A stretch of 64,000 nt of DNA from Coleofasciculus sp937127375 (GCA_040218875.1 JAVJQP010000050.1), one strand, 5' to 3'. Shown: positions 1-9,495, counted from the stretch's first letter. Program-made: numbers and translations. The notes: generated from the sequence alone by a model not told the origin.

Positions 1-2
1 AA

Positions 3-158
3 ATGACAATGAATGAACATCATTATTATATTGGTTTACTACTGATTTTGCTGGTATTCGGGTTTGAACTCCTGGTTCAGTCAACCGATATAGACAGCGG
101 ACAAGGAGTGCGATCGCGTGCGTCTCGTCAGGAAGATAGTTTGTTAGTCAGTCGTTGA
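3..158 (+). CDS. small membrane peptide, 51 aa, possibly the 3' part of a longer gene
   Basis: An ORF begins with ATG at position 3 (a second ATG is at 9) and stops at 156-158. It encodes one hydrophobic segment (about residues 9-24) followed by a polar tail rich in Ser and Arg. The window edge hides whether the frame continues upstream. Its stop overlaps a TTG of the next frame, and the next gene's ATG follows 11 bases later, so the two may be translationally coupled. No family is recognised. Confidence 0.4.
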   Translation: MTMNEHHYYIGLLLILLVFGFELLVQSTDIDSGQGVRSRASRQEDSLLVSR

Positions 159-169
159 GATGGAAGGGG

Positions 170-1828
170 ATGAATCAGCGTTATTACCGGAGTTTAGGAT
201 TAAGTTTATTCCTGGTTTGTATGGGACTCCTGCTATGGACGGGTTTTAACCTAACGCTTGGGATTGAATCTCAATCCGTCGCGATTCCGATCAACGCCAA
301 ACAGAATTTAATCACTCGTATTTATACGCCTAAAACGACACCGAAACCCCAACCCGTGATGATTTTATGTCATGGGGTGAATGCCAGTAAAGAAAGCATG
401 ACCCCTTTAGCCATAGAATTAGCCAGACATGGAATTGCAGCCATTGCTTTTGACTTTGGCGGCTATGGAGAATCCTATTCTGTGGGGATGCAAAATAAAT
501 CGATTGAACGCCTAGAAACCAGTACCGTTGCTGATGCAAAAGCTGTCTTAGATTTTGTGCGATCGCGAAGCGTGTCCGAGGACGTATCGCATTCCTCCCA
601 GTTTGATTCTAAACGTATTGGCATTGCGGGTCATTCCATGGGGGGAACCACTGCATTAAAGTTAGCCCAACTTGAGTCTCAACTACAAGCCACGGTTGTT
701 CTGAGTATCAGTGGATTTGCCACGCCCACAATTCCCCACAATCTCTTCCTCGGTGTTGGCTTATACGAACAACTGAATCCGCCGTCAGAGTTGCGCCAAA
801 TGTGGCAAATGGTTTGTCCGGATGGTATCTGTAATAATTTTAAGAATGGAACCGCACGTCAGTTATTTATCTCCGATACAACGGATCACTTTACTGCACC
901 CTACGACCCAAAATTAATCCGCCAAGTAATCCATTGGACACAACAGGCTTTTGATCTACCGCTTCAAGACAAACCTTTAATAGTTCCCTGGTTTATTGTT
1001 GGTGGGATTGGTACAGTTAGTGGCAGTATTGTGGGGGGAGTTTGGCTAGTTCTGCGTTGGCAGAATTCAAAGCCTCTCTCCTTGCAGGAGAGAGGTTTGG
1101 AGAGAGGTTTCTCCAAATCCCCAAAAGTAAGAATTCGATACAGTGTAACTGGAGTTTGGGGGATTGTTCTCCTGATAGGCTGGATAACCGGAACCAGTAA
1201 TCTTTTCGTATTATGTAGCCTCCTGCAACTGGTGAGTAATTATGGTTTACGTCATCCCGGAAAGATTAGCCAAGCGGTACGAATTAGCGGATTGTATGTC
1301 GGTTTAGGGTTAGCCGCTTTCTGCTTATCGGGGTTGCTTCGGGGGGCGGTTGAATTGTGGCATCATCCCTTATCATGGCTCAAATTCCCCCAATTTTTAC
1401 TGCAATGGATTATCTTTATTTTTTATAACTATGGCATCGCCATTAAAGTGGCTGTTTTAGATGCGTACACGTTCAGATTACAACCGAGTTGGTTCTTTCT
1501 CTTAATCATCGGATGTGAGTTAATCCAACCGGGTATACTTTTAACCGGGGTGGAAAAAGTCGGGGTTTGGCTGGTTCAATGGTTACGTCGTCCGCTAACT
1601 GTAACCGGATTGGGTAAAGTGTCTGGAAAAGACGCCGGATTTATCGGAATATTGGTGGTGTTACTCATCGTTTTATTACATCAGCGCCGTACAGACATTG
1701 GTCAAGTTGCCAGTCAGGGAATCGCCGCGCTGGAAGTGTTTGGACTATTGCTATTGTTACCGATTGGGGTGGGGATTTCGATTGTGCGATCGGGCTGGTT
1801 TCAGCGTCTGGAAAATCGGTTAACTTAA
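170..1828 (+). CDS. alpha/beta hydrolase fused to a polytopic membrane domain
   Basis: The protein has an N-terminal membrane anchor, then an alpha/beta-hydrolase domain (about residues 45-260), then five or more hydrophobic segments to the C-terminus. Visible hydrolase marks are LCHGVNAS (oxyanion-hole HG motif) and the nucleophile elbow GHSMGG with catalytic Ser; a C-terminal DHF could supply the His. It is probably a membrane-bound serine esterase or peptidase facing the periplasm or cytoplasm; the substrate is unknown. I chose ATG 170; an in-frame TTG at 155 would add five residues. Two dispersed repeats lie in frame: a HIP1-like element near 558-592 (residues SRSVSEDVS) and a 45-bp element at 1066-1110 that links the hydrolase to the membrane part. 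Confidence 0.75.
   Translation: MNQRYYRSLGLSLFLVCMGLLLWTGFNLTLGIESQSVAIPINAKQNLITRIYTPKTTPKPQPVMILCHGVNASKESMTPLAIELARHGIAAIAFDFGGYGESYSVGMQNKSIERLETSTVADAKAVLDFVRSRSVSEDVSHSSQFDSKRIGIAGHSMGGTTALKLAQLESQLQATVVLSISGFATPTIPHNLFLGVGLYEQLNPPSELRQMWQMVCPDGICNNFKNGTARQLFISDTTDHFTAPYDPKLIRQVIHWTQQAFDLPLQDKPLIVPWFIVGGIGTVSGSIVGGVWLVLRWQNSKPLSLQERGLERGFSKSPKVRIRYSVTGVWGIVLLIGWITGTSNLFVLCSLLQLVSNYGLRHPGKISQAVRISGLYVGLGLAAFCLSGLLRGAVELWHHPLSWLKFPQFLLQWIIFIFYNYGIAIKVAVLDAYTFRLQPSWFFLLIIGCELIQPGILLTGVEKVGVWLVQWLRRPLTVTGLGKVSGKDAGFIGILVVLLIVLLHQRRTDIGQVASQGIAALEVFGLLLLLPIGVGISIVRSGWFQRLENRLT
1066..1110 (+). repeat. 45-bp dispersed palindromic element inside a CDS
   Basis: The 45 bases recur at 54951-54995 (one mismatch) and, inverted, at 56234-56278 (identical). 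The core is a hairpin made of CTCTCTCCTT and its complement. Here it is in frame and encodes about 15 residues including SLQERGLERGF between two domains of the hydrolase. The other two copies flank bioF. Confidence 0.85.
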
Positions 1829-2716
1829 AACCCCTCTCCCCCAGCCCCTCTCCCACCCAGGGGAGAGGGGAGAATACAGGGGAATTTAGGTTATGTATTT
1901 TCAATGAATAATAGAGAATATTAAGATTATTTTTAGTTCTTTTTTATCTTGATAAAAGAAGAAGAAAATGATCGGCTGTCCGGTTCCCCTTCTCCCCACG
2001 GTGGGAGAAGGGGTTAGGGGATGAGGGGGAAATGCCAAGAAGTAGATAGACACAGTAGGGGAGAATAAAGGCGACTTTAGGTTATGTATTCCCAGTGAAT
2101 AACAGAGCAAATCAAGCTTATTTTTAGTTCTATTTTATCTTGATAAAAGAGGAATAAATTGATGCCCTGTCCGGTTCCCCTTCTTCCCATGAAACCCAAG
2201 CTCTTGCATCCTTTGTCCTCCATCCGTATACTTAAGCTAAACCCCTCTCCCCCAGCCCCTCTCCCACCCAGGGGAGAGGGGAGAATACAGGGGAATTTAG
2301 GTCATGTATTATCAATGAATAATAGAGAATAGCAAGATTATTTTTAGTTCTTTTTTATCTTGATAAAAGAAGAAGAAAATGATCGGCTGTCCGGTTCCCC
2401 TTCTCCCCACGGTGGGAGAAGGGGTTAGCGGATGAGGGGGAAATGCCAAGAAGTAGATAGACACAGTAAGGCAGAATAAAGGTGACTTTAGGTTATGTAT
2501 TCCCAGTGAATAACAGAGCAAATCAATATTATTTTTAGTTCTTTTTTCTCTTGATAAAAGAGGAATAAATTGATACCATGTCCGGTTCCCCTTCTCCCGT
2601 GCAACAAAAGCGAAGCATCCTCTGTCCTCCCCCCTCTTGTAGGGGGGAACGAGGGGGGTCGGGAGAAGGGGTTAGGGGATGAGGGGGGAAAATGCCAAGA
2701 AGTAGACAGACACCTC
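1829..2716. repeat. 411-bp tandem duplication with internal ~191-bp subrepeats
   Basis: The motif TTTAGG(T)ATGTATT recurs at about 1885, 2076, 2296 and 2487, giving offsets of 191, 220 and 191 and a unit period of 411 bp. Each half unit carries an AT-rich stretch with TCTTGATAAAAGA, then TCCGGTTCCCCTTCT and a C/G-rich hairpin such as CCCCTTCTCCCAC. Two near-identical 69-codon frames on the minus strand (1901-2110 and 2312-2521) are products of the repetition, not genes. No conserved protein is seen in this 890-base gap. Confidence 0.85.
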
Positions 2717-2717
2717 C

Positions 2718-3125
2718 TTAACTTGACACCAATGGAGAATGAGGGTGTCCAAACTCCCCGCGAATTCGACTCAAAACCTCTGGCAAATTCCTCTCCACCT
2801 CCTCACTACTCACTCTGACAAATCGTAACCCTAAAGACTCCAAAAGTTGCTGTCGTTGCTCATCCAAATCTTTCTGAGACTCATGAATTCCACCATCAAC
2901 CTCCACAATCAACCGCTCAGATGCACAGAAAAAATCAACAATAAACCGCCCGATGGGTTGCTGACGCCGAAACTTTCGCCCCTCTAGCTGCTTTTTCCTT
3001 AAGGCTTGCCATAATATTGCCTCACTCGGCGTTGATTCCTTGCGAAACTGACGGGCAATTTCTATCATTTTCTGTTCTAATTGTCTCGGAACTTCCCATT
3101 GCTCTACATTTTCAGTTATTTTCAC
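2718..3125 (-). CDS. DUF559 family endonuclease-like protein (Vsr-like fold)
   Basis: This 135-aa protein matches the DUF559 family, which has a PD-(D/E)xK fold related to very-short-patch-repair endonucleases. Visible marks are ATPSEAILWQALR-like helix residues (TPSEAILWQALR), the strand FIVDFFC with Asp, LIVEVDGGIH with Glu and Asp, and a C-terminal basic/aromatic segment LGLRFVRVSSEEV. Length is normal. In cyanobacteria such genes are often scattered single copies with no known substrate. It is convergent-tandem with the NACHT gene upstream (both minus strand, 83 bp apart), so a defence role is possible but not shown. Confidence 0.8.
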   Translation of the reverse strand: MKITENVEQWEVPRQLEQKMIEIARQFRKESTPSEAILWQALRKKQLEGRKFRRQQPIGRFIVDFFCASERLIVEVDGGIHESQKDLDEQRQQLLESLGLRFVRVSSEEVERNLPEVLSRIRGEFGHPHSPLVSS

Positions 3126-3208
3126 GGCGTTACCTCTTAAGAGTTTAATCAGGGGTATGTGAGGAAAGCGTATTGAGAGGTTGGCTTTGAGAATGTAATC
3201 GGTTGTTG

Positions 3209-5914
3209 CTATGGCTCAGTTTCTTGAGAGCTAATGGGAACTTCGTCACGGATTATTCCCTCAAGATTAGCCCCGTGAAGATTAGCGCCGTGAAGATTAG
3301 CCCCAGAAAGATTAGCCCGGTAAAAATTAGCATCGTAAAGATTAGCCCTGAAAAGATATGCCCTCAAAAGATTCGCCTCGGAAAGATCCGCCTCGACAAG
3401 ATTTGCCTTGTAAAGGTTTGCCCTGAAAAGATTTGCCCCTAAAAGATTCGCCTCGGAAAGATCCGCCTCAACAAGATTTGCCTTGTAAAGGTTTGCCTCG
3501 AAAAGATTCGCCCCAGAAAGATTTGCCCCAGAAAGATTTGCCCTGTAGAAATCTTTGAAATTAAGTATGCATCCTTGCAAGTCTAAAAAACTTAAACAAC
3601 TCAGGCAAAACACATCTCTACTAACCCGTTGTCCTTGCATCCGGGAAATCCAAGTACCAAAAGCATCTTTAGAATGCCATTTAATCTCCGAACATTTCTC
3701 CGTCAAACGCGCACAACTATTAAGAACCGCTAACAAAGCTTCCTCCGCATTGCGGGCTTGTCGGTTTTCTTCCTGAAAATTAGGACGAGGTTCTAGCTTT
3801 TCCATTGGCATTCCGTGCTTCAACATAAAACCAATTAAATGACACAGAGTATCCTGCCAATTTGCCACATCCTCTGGCTTGACTTGATAATGTAGCCGCA
3901 TTTCATCTAAAACAAACTCAAACAAATATTTATCCATCGCCGTAGAACCACAGGCTAACGCCCAGCGATGCAACGCTCGACGCTCATCCCAGTCTTCATA
4001 AGGATCATCATCGCGGGCTTCTAATTTGCGGTGGATATACCGCACTTCTTGGACAATGCGTCGGGCGGTTAAATATTCTCCAAAACTTTTGTGGGTAAAT
4101 TCAAAGGTTTTGTCACCAGAATCATTATGTCCACTTTGACGGAAATAGAACGCCGTCATCAAACGAGTAATGCTGGCTTTGGCATCATCTTGAAAGCCTT
4201 CTTGAAATCGCTTAAGCAGGGTTTTTAGATTGCTGTTGTCACAATGCTTTTCAATGTCTCGCACGGTAGTTGTCCGCCCATTCCCATGCCAAGCAGCCAG
4301 GGCAATTTCTTCGAGAATGCGAATAAAATCTCTTTCCTCAATTCCCTGAATCGCTTTATGTTGATGTCCTGCCCACCCTCGCTCATAAATGGCTTTGAGT
4401 AAGTCATTATAAATGGCATTTAAGTTAGTGTCTTGGGAAAAAGTTAATTCTCCCCGTCTCAGGCTGAGAGCAACCAGATAATTGAGCAAGGGTTGAGCAG
4501 TAATTTCAGTTAAATTGCCCTGGTTTAGCTCATTGGGTAAACCTGTATAGCCATAACCACTGACTGCACCATAATTTTGCCACCAATTCTGGCGCTGGTC
4601 TTGTTCTAGTAGCTGGTTCGTATCGACATAATTTTTCCGCTTATTTTCAGGCACAAAGTAGGGTAAAACGTGCAAGATTTGTCCCTCTTTGCGAAAGTCG
4701 GTTTGATTCGCCTGAACTGCCAATTCTCGCCCAGGAATCAGTACCTGTAAGCAGAGTTTTTGCTGGTTTAATCGGTCAACGGTACGCTGGACTTCTCGGA
4801 CAAAATCTTGGGCGATTTTTTCGGCAATTTTCCCCTGCATAGCTAATTCATCCAGTCCATCAAAAATAATCAATAGGCGAGATTCGCGATAGTCGGCGGC
4901 TAGGGGATTGTGCGGTAAGATGCCGTCTGTATGGATAAATTTCCCCACTGCCTCAATCAGATCATCGGCGGGATTAAAATGGTGCAGGGGAATAAATAAA
5001 ACCCGAATCTTATCTGTTTCTGCTAGGTTGGCGGCAAACATTTTAGCCAAGGAGGATTTGCCACTCCCCGGACTGCCACTAATTAAGCGAATGGCATCAT
5101 CTTTTTTAGCTTGATTCAGCCAGGTTTCGAGTTCTTTGTCTAACTCAATAACGACGCGCTCAAATTTCTCACGATTTGTCAGTCTTTGGTCTAATTCTTC
5201 CGGATTTTGTCCCTCAACTTTACGCTTATAGTACGCCCGCAACGGCACATAAACCCGCTTGAGGCTAAAGGCTTCTAAAAACATCGGTTCTTCCACCTGT
5301 TTTTGTAGCCAAGTTCCATATTTTAACCATGCCTGAATGCGTTGATTGGCTTGGGTGAAGGGAGTATCCAGTTTATCTTTCAGTACGGCATAGTCTTTTG
5401 CCTGATTCCCCCACTCCTGATGAAGTGCAGCCGCAAAGTAGATGGGAAGTCTATCGCTAATGGCGATAGCATCAGCTTCGCTGACTTTACACTGCTTTAA
5501 GCAGTCTATAAACGTCGGTTTGACGGCTGCAATAATCGGGTCTTGATCGGGATGTTCAAAAAACCTTTGGTTAAGCGTTAAACTGCTATATGCTAATGCC
5601 TGGTTAATTTCAGTTTGTAAGGTTTTAATCTTATGGTTATTGGGTTCTATTTCAGTTTTTTCATCAACAAGATTCTTGATTGCCTGGAGCAAAGAACGGT
5701 AAATGAGTAACCAGGCTATTTCTTCGGCATTAGCGGCTAAACCTAGGGCGGATAGAACGTCAACGGCGTTTCCAGCCAGACTATCCCACTTGCCAAAAAG
5801 GACATCAATCCCTCCTTTTCCTAGGGCTTTTGAGAAATCGGTGAAGTTAATTTTAATAGATTTCTTCAATACCGGAGTTGGCGGGGTGATGGGAATTCCA
5901 GATTCGTTTGTCAT
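3209..5914 (-). CDS. NACHT-domain NTPase with C-terminal pentapeptide repeats
   Basis: The protein is a STAND NTPase of about 901 aa. An N-terminal helical region (about 1-270) of unknown effector type is followed by a NACHT domain with Walker A GSPGSGKSS (near residue 280) and Walker B LLIIFDGLDEL (near 350). A long helical middle part and a C-terminal run of pentapeptide repeats of A(N/D)L type (about residues 810-890) follow. Bacterial NACHT proteins are known antiphage sensors; the repeat region is the likely sensor. I start at ATG 5914 (MTNESG); the open frame runs back to 6037, but those 41 residues cross a dispersed palindrome and lack protein-like composition. A neighbouring DUF559 nuclease follows. 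Confidence 0.85.
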   Translation of the reverse strand: MTNESGIPITPPTPVLKKSIKINFTDFSKALGKGGIDVLFGKWDSLAGNAVDVLSALGLAANAEEIAWLLIYRSLLQAIKNLVDEKTEIEPNNHKIKTLQTEINQALAYSSLTLNQRFFEHPDQDPIIAAVKPTFIDCLKQCKVSEADAIAISDRLPIYFAAALHQEWGNQAKDYAVLKDKLDTPFTQANQRIQAWLKYGTWLQKQVEEPMFLEAFSLKRVYVPLRAYYKRKVEGQNPEELDQRLTNREKFERVVIELDKELETWLNQAKKDDAIRLISGSPGSGKSSLAKMFAANLAETDKIRVLFIPLHHFNPADDLIEAVGKFIHTDGILPHNPLAADYRESRLLIIFDGLDELAMQGKIAEKIAQDFVREVQRTVDRLNQQKLCLQVLIPGRELAVQANQTDFRKEGQILHVLPYFVPENKRKNYVDTNQLLEQDQRQNWWQNYGAVSGYGYTGLPNELNQGNLTEITAQPLLNYLVALSLRRGELTFSQDTNLNAIYNDLLKAIYERGWAGHQHKAIQGIEERDFIRILEEIALAAWHGNGRTTTVRDIEKHCDNSNLKTLLKRFQEGFQDDAKASITRLMTAFYFRQSGHNDSGDKTFEFTHKSFGEYLTARRIVQEVRYIHRKLEARDDDPYEDWDERRALHRWALACGSTAMDKYLFEFVLDEMRLHYQVKPEDVANWQDTLCHLIGFMLKHGMPMEKLEPRPNFQEENRQARNAEEALLAVLNSCARLTEKCSEIKWHSKDAFGTWISRMQGQRVSRDVFCLSCLSFLDLQGCILNFKDFYRANLSGANLSGANLFEANLYKANLVEADLSEANLLGANLFRANLYKANLVEADLSEANLLRAYLFRANLYDANFYRANLSGANLHGANLHGANLEGIIRDEVPISSQETEP

Positions 5915-6226
5915 GATGGGTTTAGGGGAATTGTTACAGGGTGATAATGTAGAGACGTTGCATGCAACGTCTCTACAGGGTATCGGAACAGGGCATTTTG
6001 ACCTCGAAACACGGCATTTGGAGTTCAGCAATTCCACCTTAGCAGGTGCGTTACGCTGACGCTAACGCACCCTACGACAGAGGATCATGAAAAGCCAACC
6101 TTTTCCCTAATCTAGTTGTAGGTTGGGTTGAGCGAAGTCGTGGGTTGAGCGAAGTCGAAACCCAACATCATTTAAGAGGCTCAGGTTCCCCTACTACAAA
6201 CTTAAAATAAAGTCGATAAGAAGTCG
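5915..6226. other. intergenic region with three dispersed palindromes
   Basis: This gap holds a 28-base perfect palindrome at 5949-5976 (GTAGAGACGTTGCA and its complement), a GGTGCGTTACGC/GCTAACGCACC inverted repeat at 6045-6072, and a GGGTTGAGCGAAGTCG direct repeat near 6123-6160. No gene is seen. Promoters of the NACHT gene and of the following pilin-like gene should lie here, but I cannot place them. Confidence 0.6.
5949..5976. repeat. GTAGAGACG palindrome family (representative copy)
   Basis: Perfect 28-base palindrome. Related copies with the same GTAGAGACG...CGTCTCTAC ends and varied centres lie at 9359-9386, 13017-13040 (one arm shortened), 38738-38766, 44091-44114, 59003-59026 and 61237-61260. 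The ends are constant while central bases covary, as expected of a mobile palindromic element under selection for a hairpin. Confidence 0.85.
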
Positions 6227-6802
6227 ATGAGTTCTCAGTCACGATCTCAAAACGTTACCTGTTTTAATCAAGGTGTAGAGTTAAAACCTAATCTCATGGG
6301 TAGGAAAACTGGAACAGATGCAAGTAGCGTAGGATGCTTTCTAGGATTGATGTTACTGATAGCCGGATTTTTTTACATAGTTGCACCCATCTTTTTGAAT
6401 CACAGTCATAAACATGACCAATCAGAAGGTAAACAATATATTGGCTCAATGAATCGCGCCCAGCAAGCTTACTATTTAGATGAACAAAAATTCAGTGGCA
6501 ATATTCCTGATCTAGGTTTGGGTATCAAGACTGAAACAGAAAGCTACGCCTACTCAACTCAGATAACTGATAATGCTGCATTTAACTATGGCATATCTCG
6601 TAAGGACAAAGTTCGGAGTTATGTCGGTGGTGTTTTTGTCGTTCCCGCAACTGACGTTGATGCTGATGCAGTATCCGATAAGATAACTACAGTTGCTATT
6701 CTCTGTGAAGCGAATACACCGGGTTCAATCCAACCCGCAGCACCTACCTATCAAAAGGGTGAACTCGCTTGTGGTGAGGGGACAATTGATTTATCCAGAT
6801 AG
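6227..6802 (+). CDS. type IV pilin-like G/H family protein
   Basis: The 191-aa product has a polar N-terminus (about 35 residues), one membrane segment (FLGLMLLIAGFFYIVAPIFL) and an extracellular domain. The start of that domain, QYIGSMNRAQQAYYLDE then DLGLGIKTE, is characteristic of the cyanobacterial pilin-like G/H family. It lacks the usual prepilin-peptidase site (G|FTLIE), so it is probably a membrane-anchored pilin-like protein, not an assembled pilin. A C-terminal Cys pair (about residues 162 and 181) may form a disulfide. It stands alone, with no pilus genes nearby. Confidence 0.8.
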   Translation: MSSQSRSQNVTCFNQGVELKPNLMGRKTGTDASSVGCFLGLMLLIAGFFYIVAPIFLNHSHKHDQSEGKQYIGSMNRAQQAYYLDEQKFSGNIPDLGLGIKTETESYAYSTQITDNAAFNYGISRKDKVRSYVGGVFVVPATDVDADAVSDKITTVAILCEANTPGSIQPAAPTYQKGELACGEGTIDLSR

Positions 6803-6912
6803 GAATAGCTTGGCTCAGTTAATATAGCCTTTCTTCAAGGAATAAGGGACTTAGATAAGGGCGCAAGCCTTGCGCCCCTACAATTGAATGATTCATTAGG
6901 ACTTATTCAATC

Positions 6913-7413
6913 ATGGTTATTTTAGAAAAAACACCCACTCAACTGAAACTCCGACACCGCCCCTATTTCATTTGGCAACTCTCTGGATGTTTGGTTGTCA
7001 GCGTTCCTTTACTAATTATTCTGGTTAGTTTAGTCCTACCTTGGATTGTTTATATGTTGGGCTTGTATGCCTTATTCGCTTTTAATATAGTTTTGAGTAT
7101 TGTCTTACTTGTCTGTGCGGGACGTATTTTCATCTATCACTTTGATAAAGACACAAACAGTCTGTTGATCAAACGGCGAGGATTATTGAAAACTCAAGTC
7201 ACGTTGTATCCCCTAAGCGATATTTTCCAGGTGCAACTGAAATCCACAAGCTGGAATCAGGATCGGACAAGTAACTATCAAATCGCGATTATTTTGAAAT
7301 CAGGGAAACATTTGTCTATTAAATCGGAAGGAAAAACCCTACAGCAAAAGTTGGAGATAGTCAACCTGATTCGTCGATTCCTGGATATGCCACCACAGAA
7401 ACTAGCTGATTAA
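6913..7413 (+). CDS. two-TM membrane protein, PH-like soluble domain
   Basis: This 166-aa protein has a short basic N-terminus, two closely spaced hydrophobic segments (about residues 22-45 and 48-72), and a C-terminal domain of alternating strands ending in an amphipathic helix. That layout resembles bacterial PH-domain membrane proteins, but similarity is structural guesswork from the pattern. Function is unknown. A short spacer with a GGGCGCAAGCCTTGCGCCC hairpin (6859-6877) separates it from the pilin-like gene. Confidence 0.6.
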   Translation: MVILEKTPTQLKLRHRPYFIWQLSGCLVVSVPLLIILVSLVLPWIVYMLGLYALFAFNIVLSIVLLVCAGRIFIYHFDKDTNSLLIKRRGLLKTQVTLYPLSDIFQVQLKSTSWNQDRTSNYQIAIILKSGKHLSIKSEGKTLQQKLEIVNLIRRFLDMPPQKLAD

Positions 7414-7778
7414 TCTCTACTTTTCTACCCTCTGCCTGATTCGTAAGTAAGTTGTTGGAAATAAACCTAAATAGAATGTCACTGACTGGTATGCTGGTGG
7501 GCAATGCCCACCCTACGATATCGCATTACGATATCGCACTACTGGTATGATGGTGGGTTGAGCGAAGTCGAAACCCACCCGACGATAGATTAAGGATTTC
7601 GGTAAGCCAAAACTGCTTATTGAGCGTGCCATTCACCCTAAATATATTAACTTGTATCAATAATCCTCAAACCCTTACCAAGAACGAATGACAAATGACA
7701 AATGACGAATGACAAAGGACGAATGACGAATGACGAATTGTGTATGCTAGCAATAGCACAATCATCGAGGAAAGGATC
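7414..7778. other. intergenic region made of dispersed repeats
   Basis: The region contains the GGTGGGCAATGCCCACC palindrome at 7495-7516, part of a repeat seen again near 32520, 37465, 48435 and 56440. Next come a GGTGGGTTGAGCGAAGTCGA element (7552-7581) and a run of AATGACAAATGACGAATGAC units (7685-7737). The ribosome-binding site of the GH57 gene, GAGGAAAGGA, is at 7767-7776. Confidence 0.65.
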
Positions 7779-9278
7779 ATGAGTGCAGTAACCTCAACCC
7801 CGAATCAACCCGCTTTAGCGGAATTACGATCAGGATTACCCAATATTTGCGGGTGGGAAGAGCAAATTCGGGCGGTGGTGCAACAAGACGAACCAGTATT
7901 TTTGCCCACAACTAATCTGCGCCTCGAGGATATAACTTCAGGATTCGCTTGCGCCTTGCACATGCACCAACCCACGGTTCCAGCAGGGGCGAATGGTGAA
8001 TTGATTAGCAATCTCCAATACATGTTTGAACATCCCCAGGAAGGGGATAACCATAATGCCGAACCCTTCGCCGGGTGTTATCGTCGTATGGGCGATTTTA
8101 TTCCCCAACTGGTGGCTGAGGGGTGCAATCCTCGGATTATGCTGGACTATTCGGGGAATTTGTTGTGGGGATTCCAGCAAATGGGGCGAGAGGATATCCT
8201 GAATAATCTTAAACGGATTACCTGCGATCGCGCTTATCAGCCTTATGTGGAATGGCTGGGAACGATGTGGAGTCATGCAGTTGTTCCCTCTACCCCAATT
8301 CCTGATATTAAACTGCATATTCAGGCATGGCAACATCATTTTGCGGCTATTTTTGGCTACGATGCGCTGAAGCGAGTCAAAGGCTTCTCACCACCAGAGA
8401 TGCATTTACCCAATCATCCTGATACTTTGTATGAATACATCAAAGCATTGAAAGACTGTGGCTATCGCTGGTTGATGGTGCAGGAACATTCTCTAGAAAA
8501 TCTGGATGGTTCGGGATTGTCACAGGAGCAGAAATATGTCCCCAATCGTTTAGTCGCTCGCAATTCTCAGGGCGAAACAATTTCTATCACAATTTTGGTT
8601 AAAACACAAGGGTCAGATACCAAATTAGTGGCACAAATGCAGCCCTATTTTGAGGCAAAGGGGCGGGGTAAGCAGTCAATTGATAATCATTCGATTCCCT
8701 CTTTAGTCACCCAAATTGCCGATGGAGAAAATGGGGGCGTGATGATGAACGAATATCCCCGTGATCTATTTCGTATTTACCATGAAATTCGTGATCAAGG
8801 GGGCGGAAAAACAGGTGTCGTGCCGATGAATGGGACGGAGTATTTAGAATTAATTGAAGCAGCAGGTGTTAATCCAGAAGAGTATCCTCCTTGTCAAGCC
8901 GTTGGTCAACATAAAATTTGGCAACGAGTCGATTTAGATAATATTACACCTGATGTAGTCGCGAGTGCGATCGCAGACTTGACAGCCACGGATCATCAAT
9001 TCCATGTTGATGGGGCATCATGGACAAATGATTTAAGTTGGGTGAAAGGGTATGAAAATGTCTTAGAACCGATGAATCAACTCAGTGCCGCGTTTCATCT
9101 GAAGTATGACCCCTTAGTGCAGCAAGATCCATCAGTGACGCAGCGAAGTGATTATCAGCAAGCGTTATTGTATACGTTGTTACTGGAGACCAGTTGTTTT
9201 CGCTATTGGGGACAAGGAATGTGGACAGATTATGCCCGTGAACTTTACCAACGCGGTGAAGCGATTATTAAGGGTTAA
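7779..9278 (+). CDS. glycoside hydrolase family 57 protein
   Basis: The 499-aa protein shows GH57 hallmarks: the N-terminal strand FACALHMHQPTVP, repeated His/Trp-rich strands, and FSPPEMHLPNH, where the Glu is the likely nucleophile. GH57 enzymes act on alpha-1,4 glucans (amylases, glucanotransferases, branching enzymes); the exact activity is not readable here. The start is ATG 7779 because GAGGAAAGGA lies at the right distance; an upstream GTG at 7740 sits inside a repeat. It is monocistronic, with dispersed repeats on both sides. Confidence 0.85.
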   Translation: MSAVTSTPNQPALAELRSGLPNICGWEEQIRAVVQQDEPVFLPTTNLRLEDITSGFACALHMHQPTVPAGANGELISNLQYMFEHPQEGDNHNAEPFAGCYRRMGDFIPQLVAEGCNPRIMLDYSGNLLWGFQQMGREDILNNLKRITCDRAYQPYVEWLGTMWSHAVVPSTPIPDIKLHIQAWQHHFAAIFGYDALKRVKGFSPPEMHLPNHPDTLYEYIKALKDCGYRWLMVQEHSLENLDGSGLSQEQKYVPNRLVARNSQGETISITILVKTQGSDTKLVAQMQPYFEAKGRGKQSIDNHSIPSLVTQIADGENGGVMMNEYPRDLFRIYHEIRDQGGGKTGVVPMNGTEYLELIEAAGVNPEEYPPCQAVGQHKIWQRVDLDNITPDVVASAIADLTATDHQFHVDGASWTNDLSWVKGYENVLEPMNQLSAAFHLKYDPLVQQDPSVTQRSDYQQALLYTLLLETSCFRYWGQGMWTDYARELYQRGEAIIKG

Positions 9279-9358
9279 GTAGGTAGGGACAATTCAAGTT
9301 AACGGTGAGGAGCGTCATTTGTCATTTGTCAGGGAACAGGGAACAGGAAACAGGTAAG

Positions 9359-9386
9359 GTAGAGACGTAGCATGCTACGTCTCTAC
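9359..9386. repeat. GTAGAGACG palindrome
   Basis: Perfect 28-base palindrome with centre TAGCATGCTA, between the GH57 gene and the sensor kinase gene. It belongs to the family described at 5949-5976. Confidence 0.8.
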
Positions 9387-9495
9387 ACCCCCATCTTCCC
9401 CCGCTTCTATCTTCACGCACCACGAATGTTACCTATAAACCATTCTTGGGAATACTGAGTCCAGATTTGTCTGCGTGCTAGATAGGAGTCTAAGG

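Noticed and set aside
1901..2521. Two nearly identical 69-codon minus-strand frames
   Set aside because: They are 411 bp apart because the DNA is duplicated. They contain hairpin repeats and have no ribosome-binding site.
3203..3442. 79-codon plus-strand frame rich in KIS repeats
   Set aside because: It is the antisense of the pentapeptide repeats of the NACHT gene.
5915..6037. 41-residue N-terminal extension of the NACHT protein
   Set aside because: It crosses a dispersed palindrome and has unlikely composition; ATG 5914 begins a protein-like sequence.
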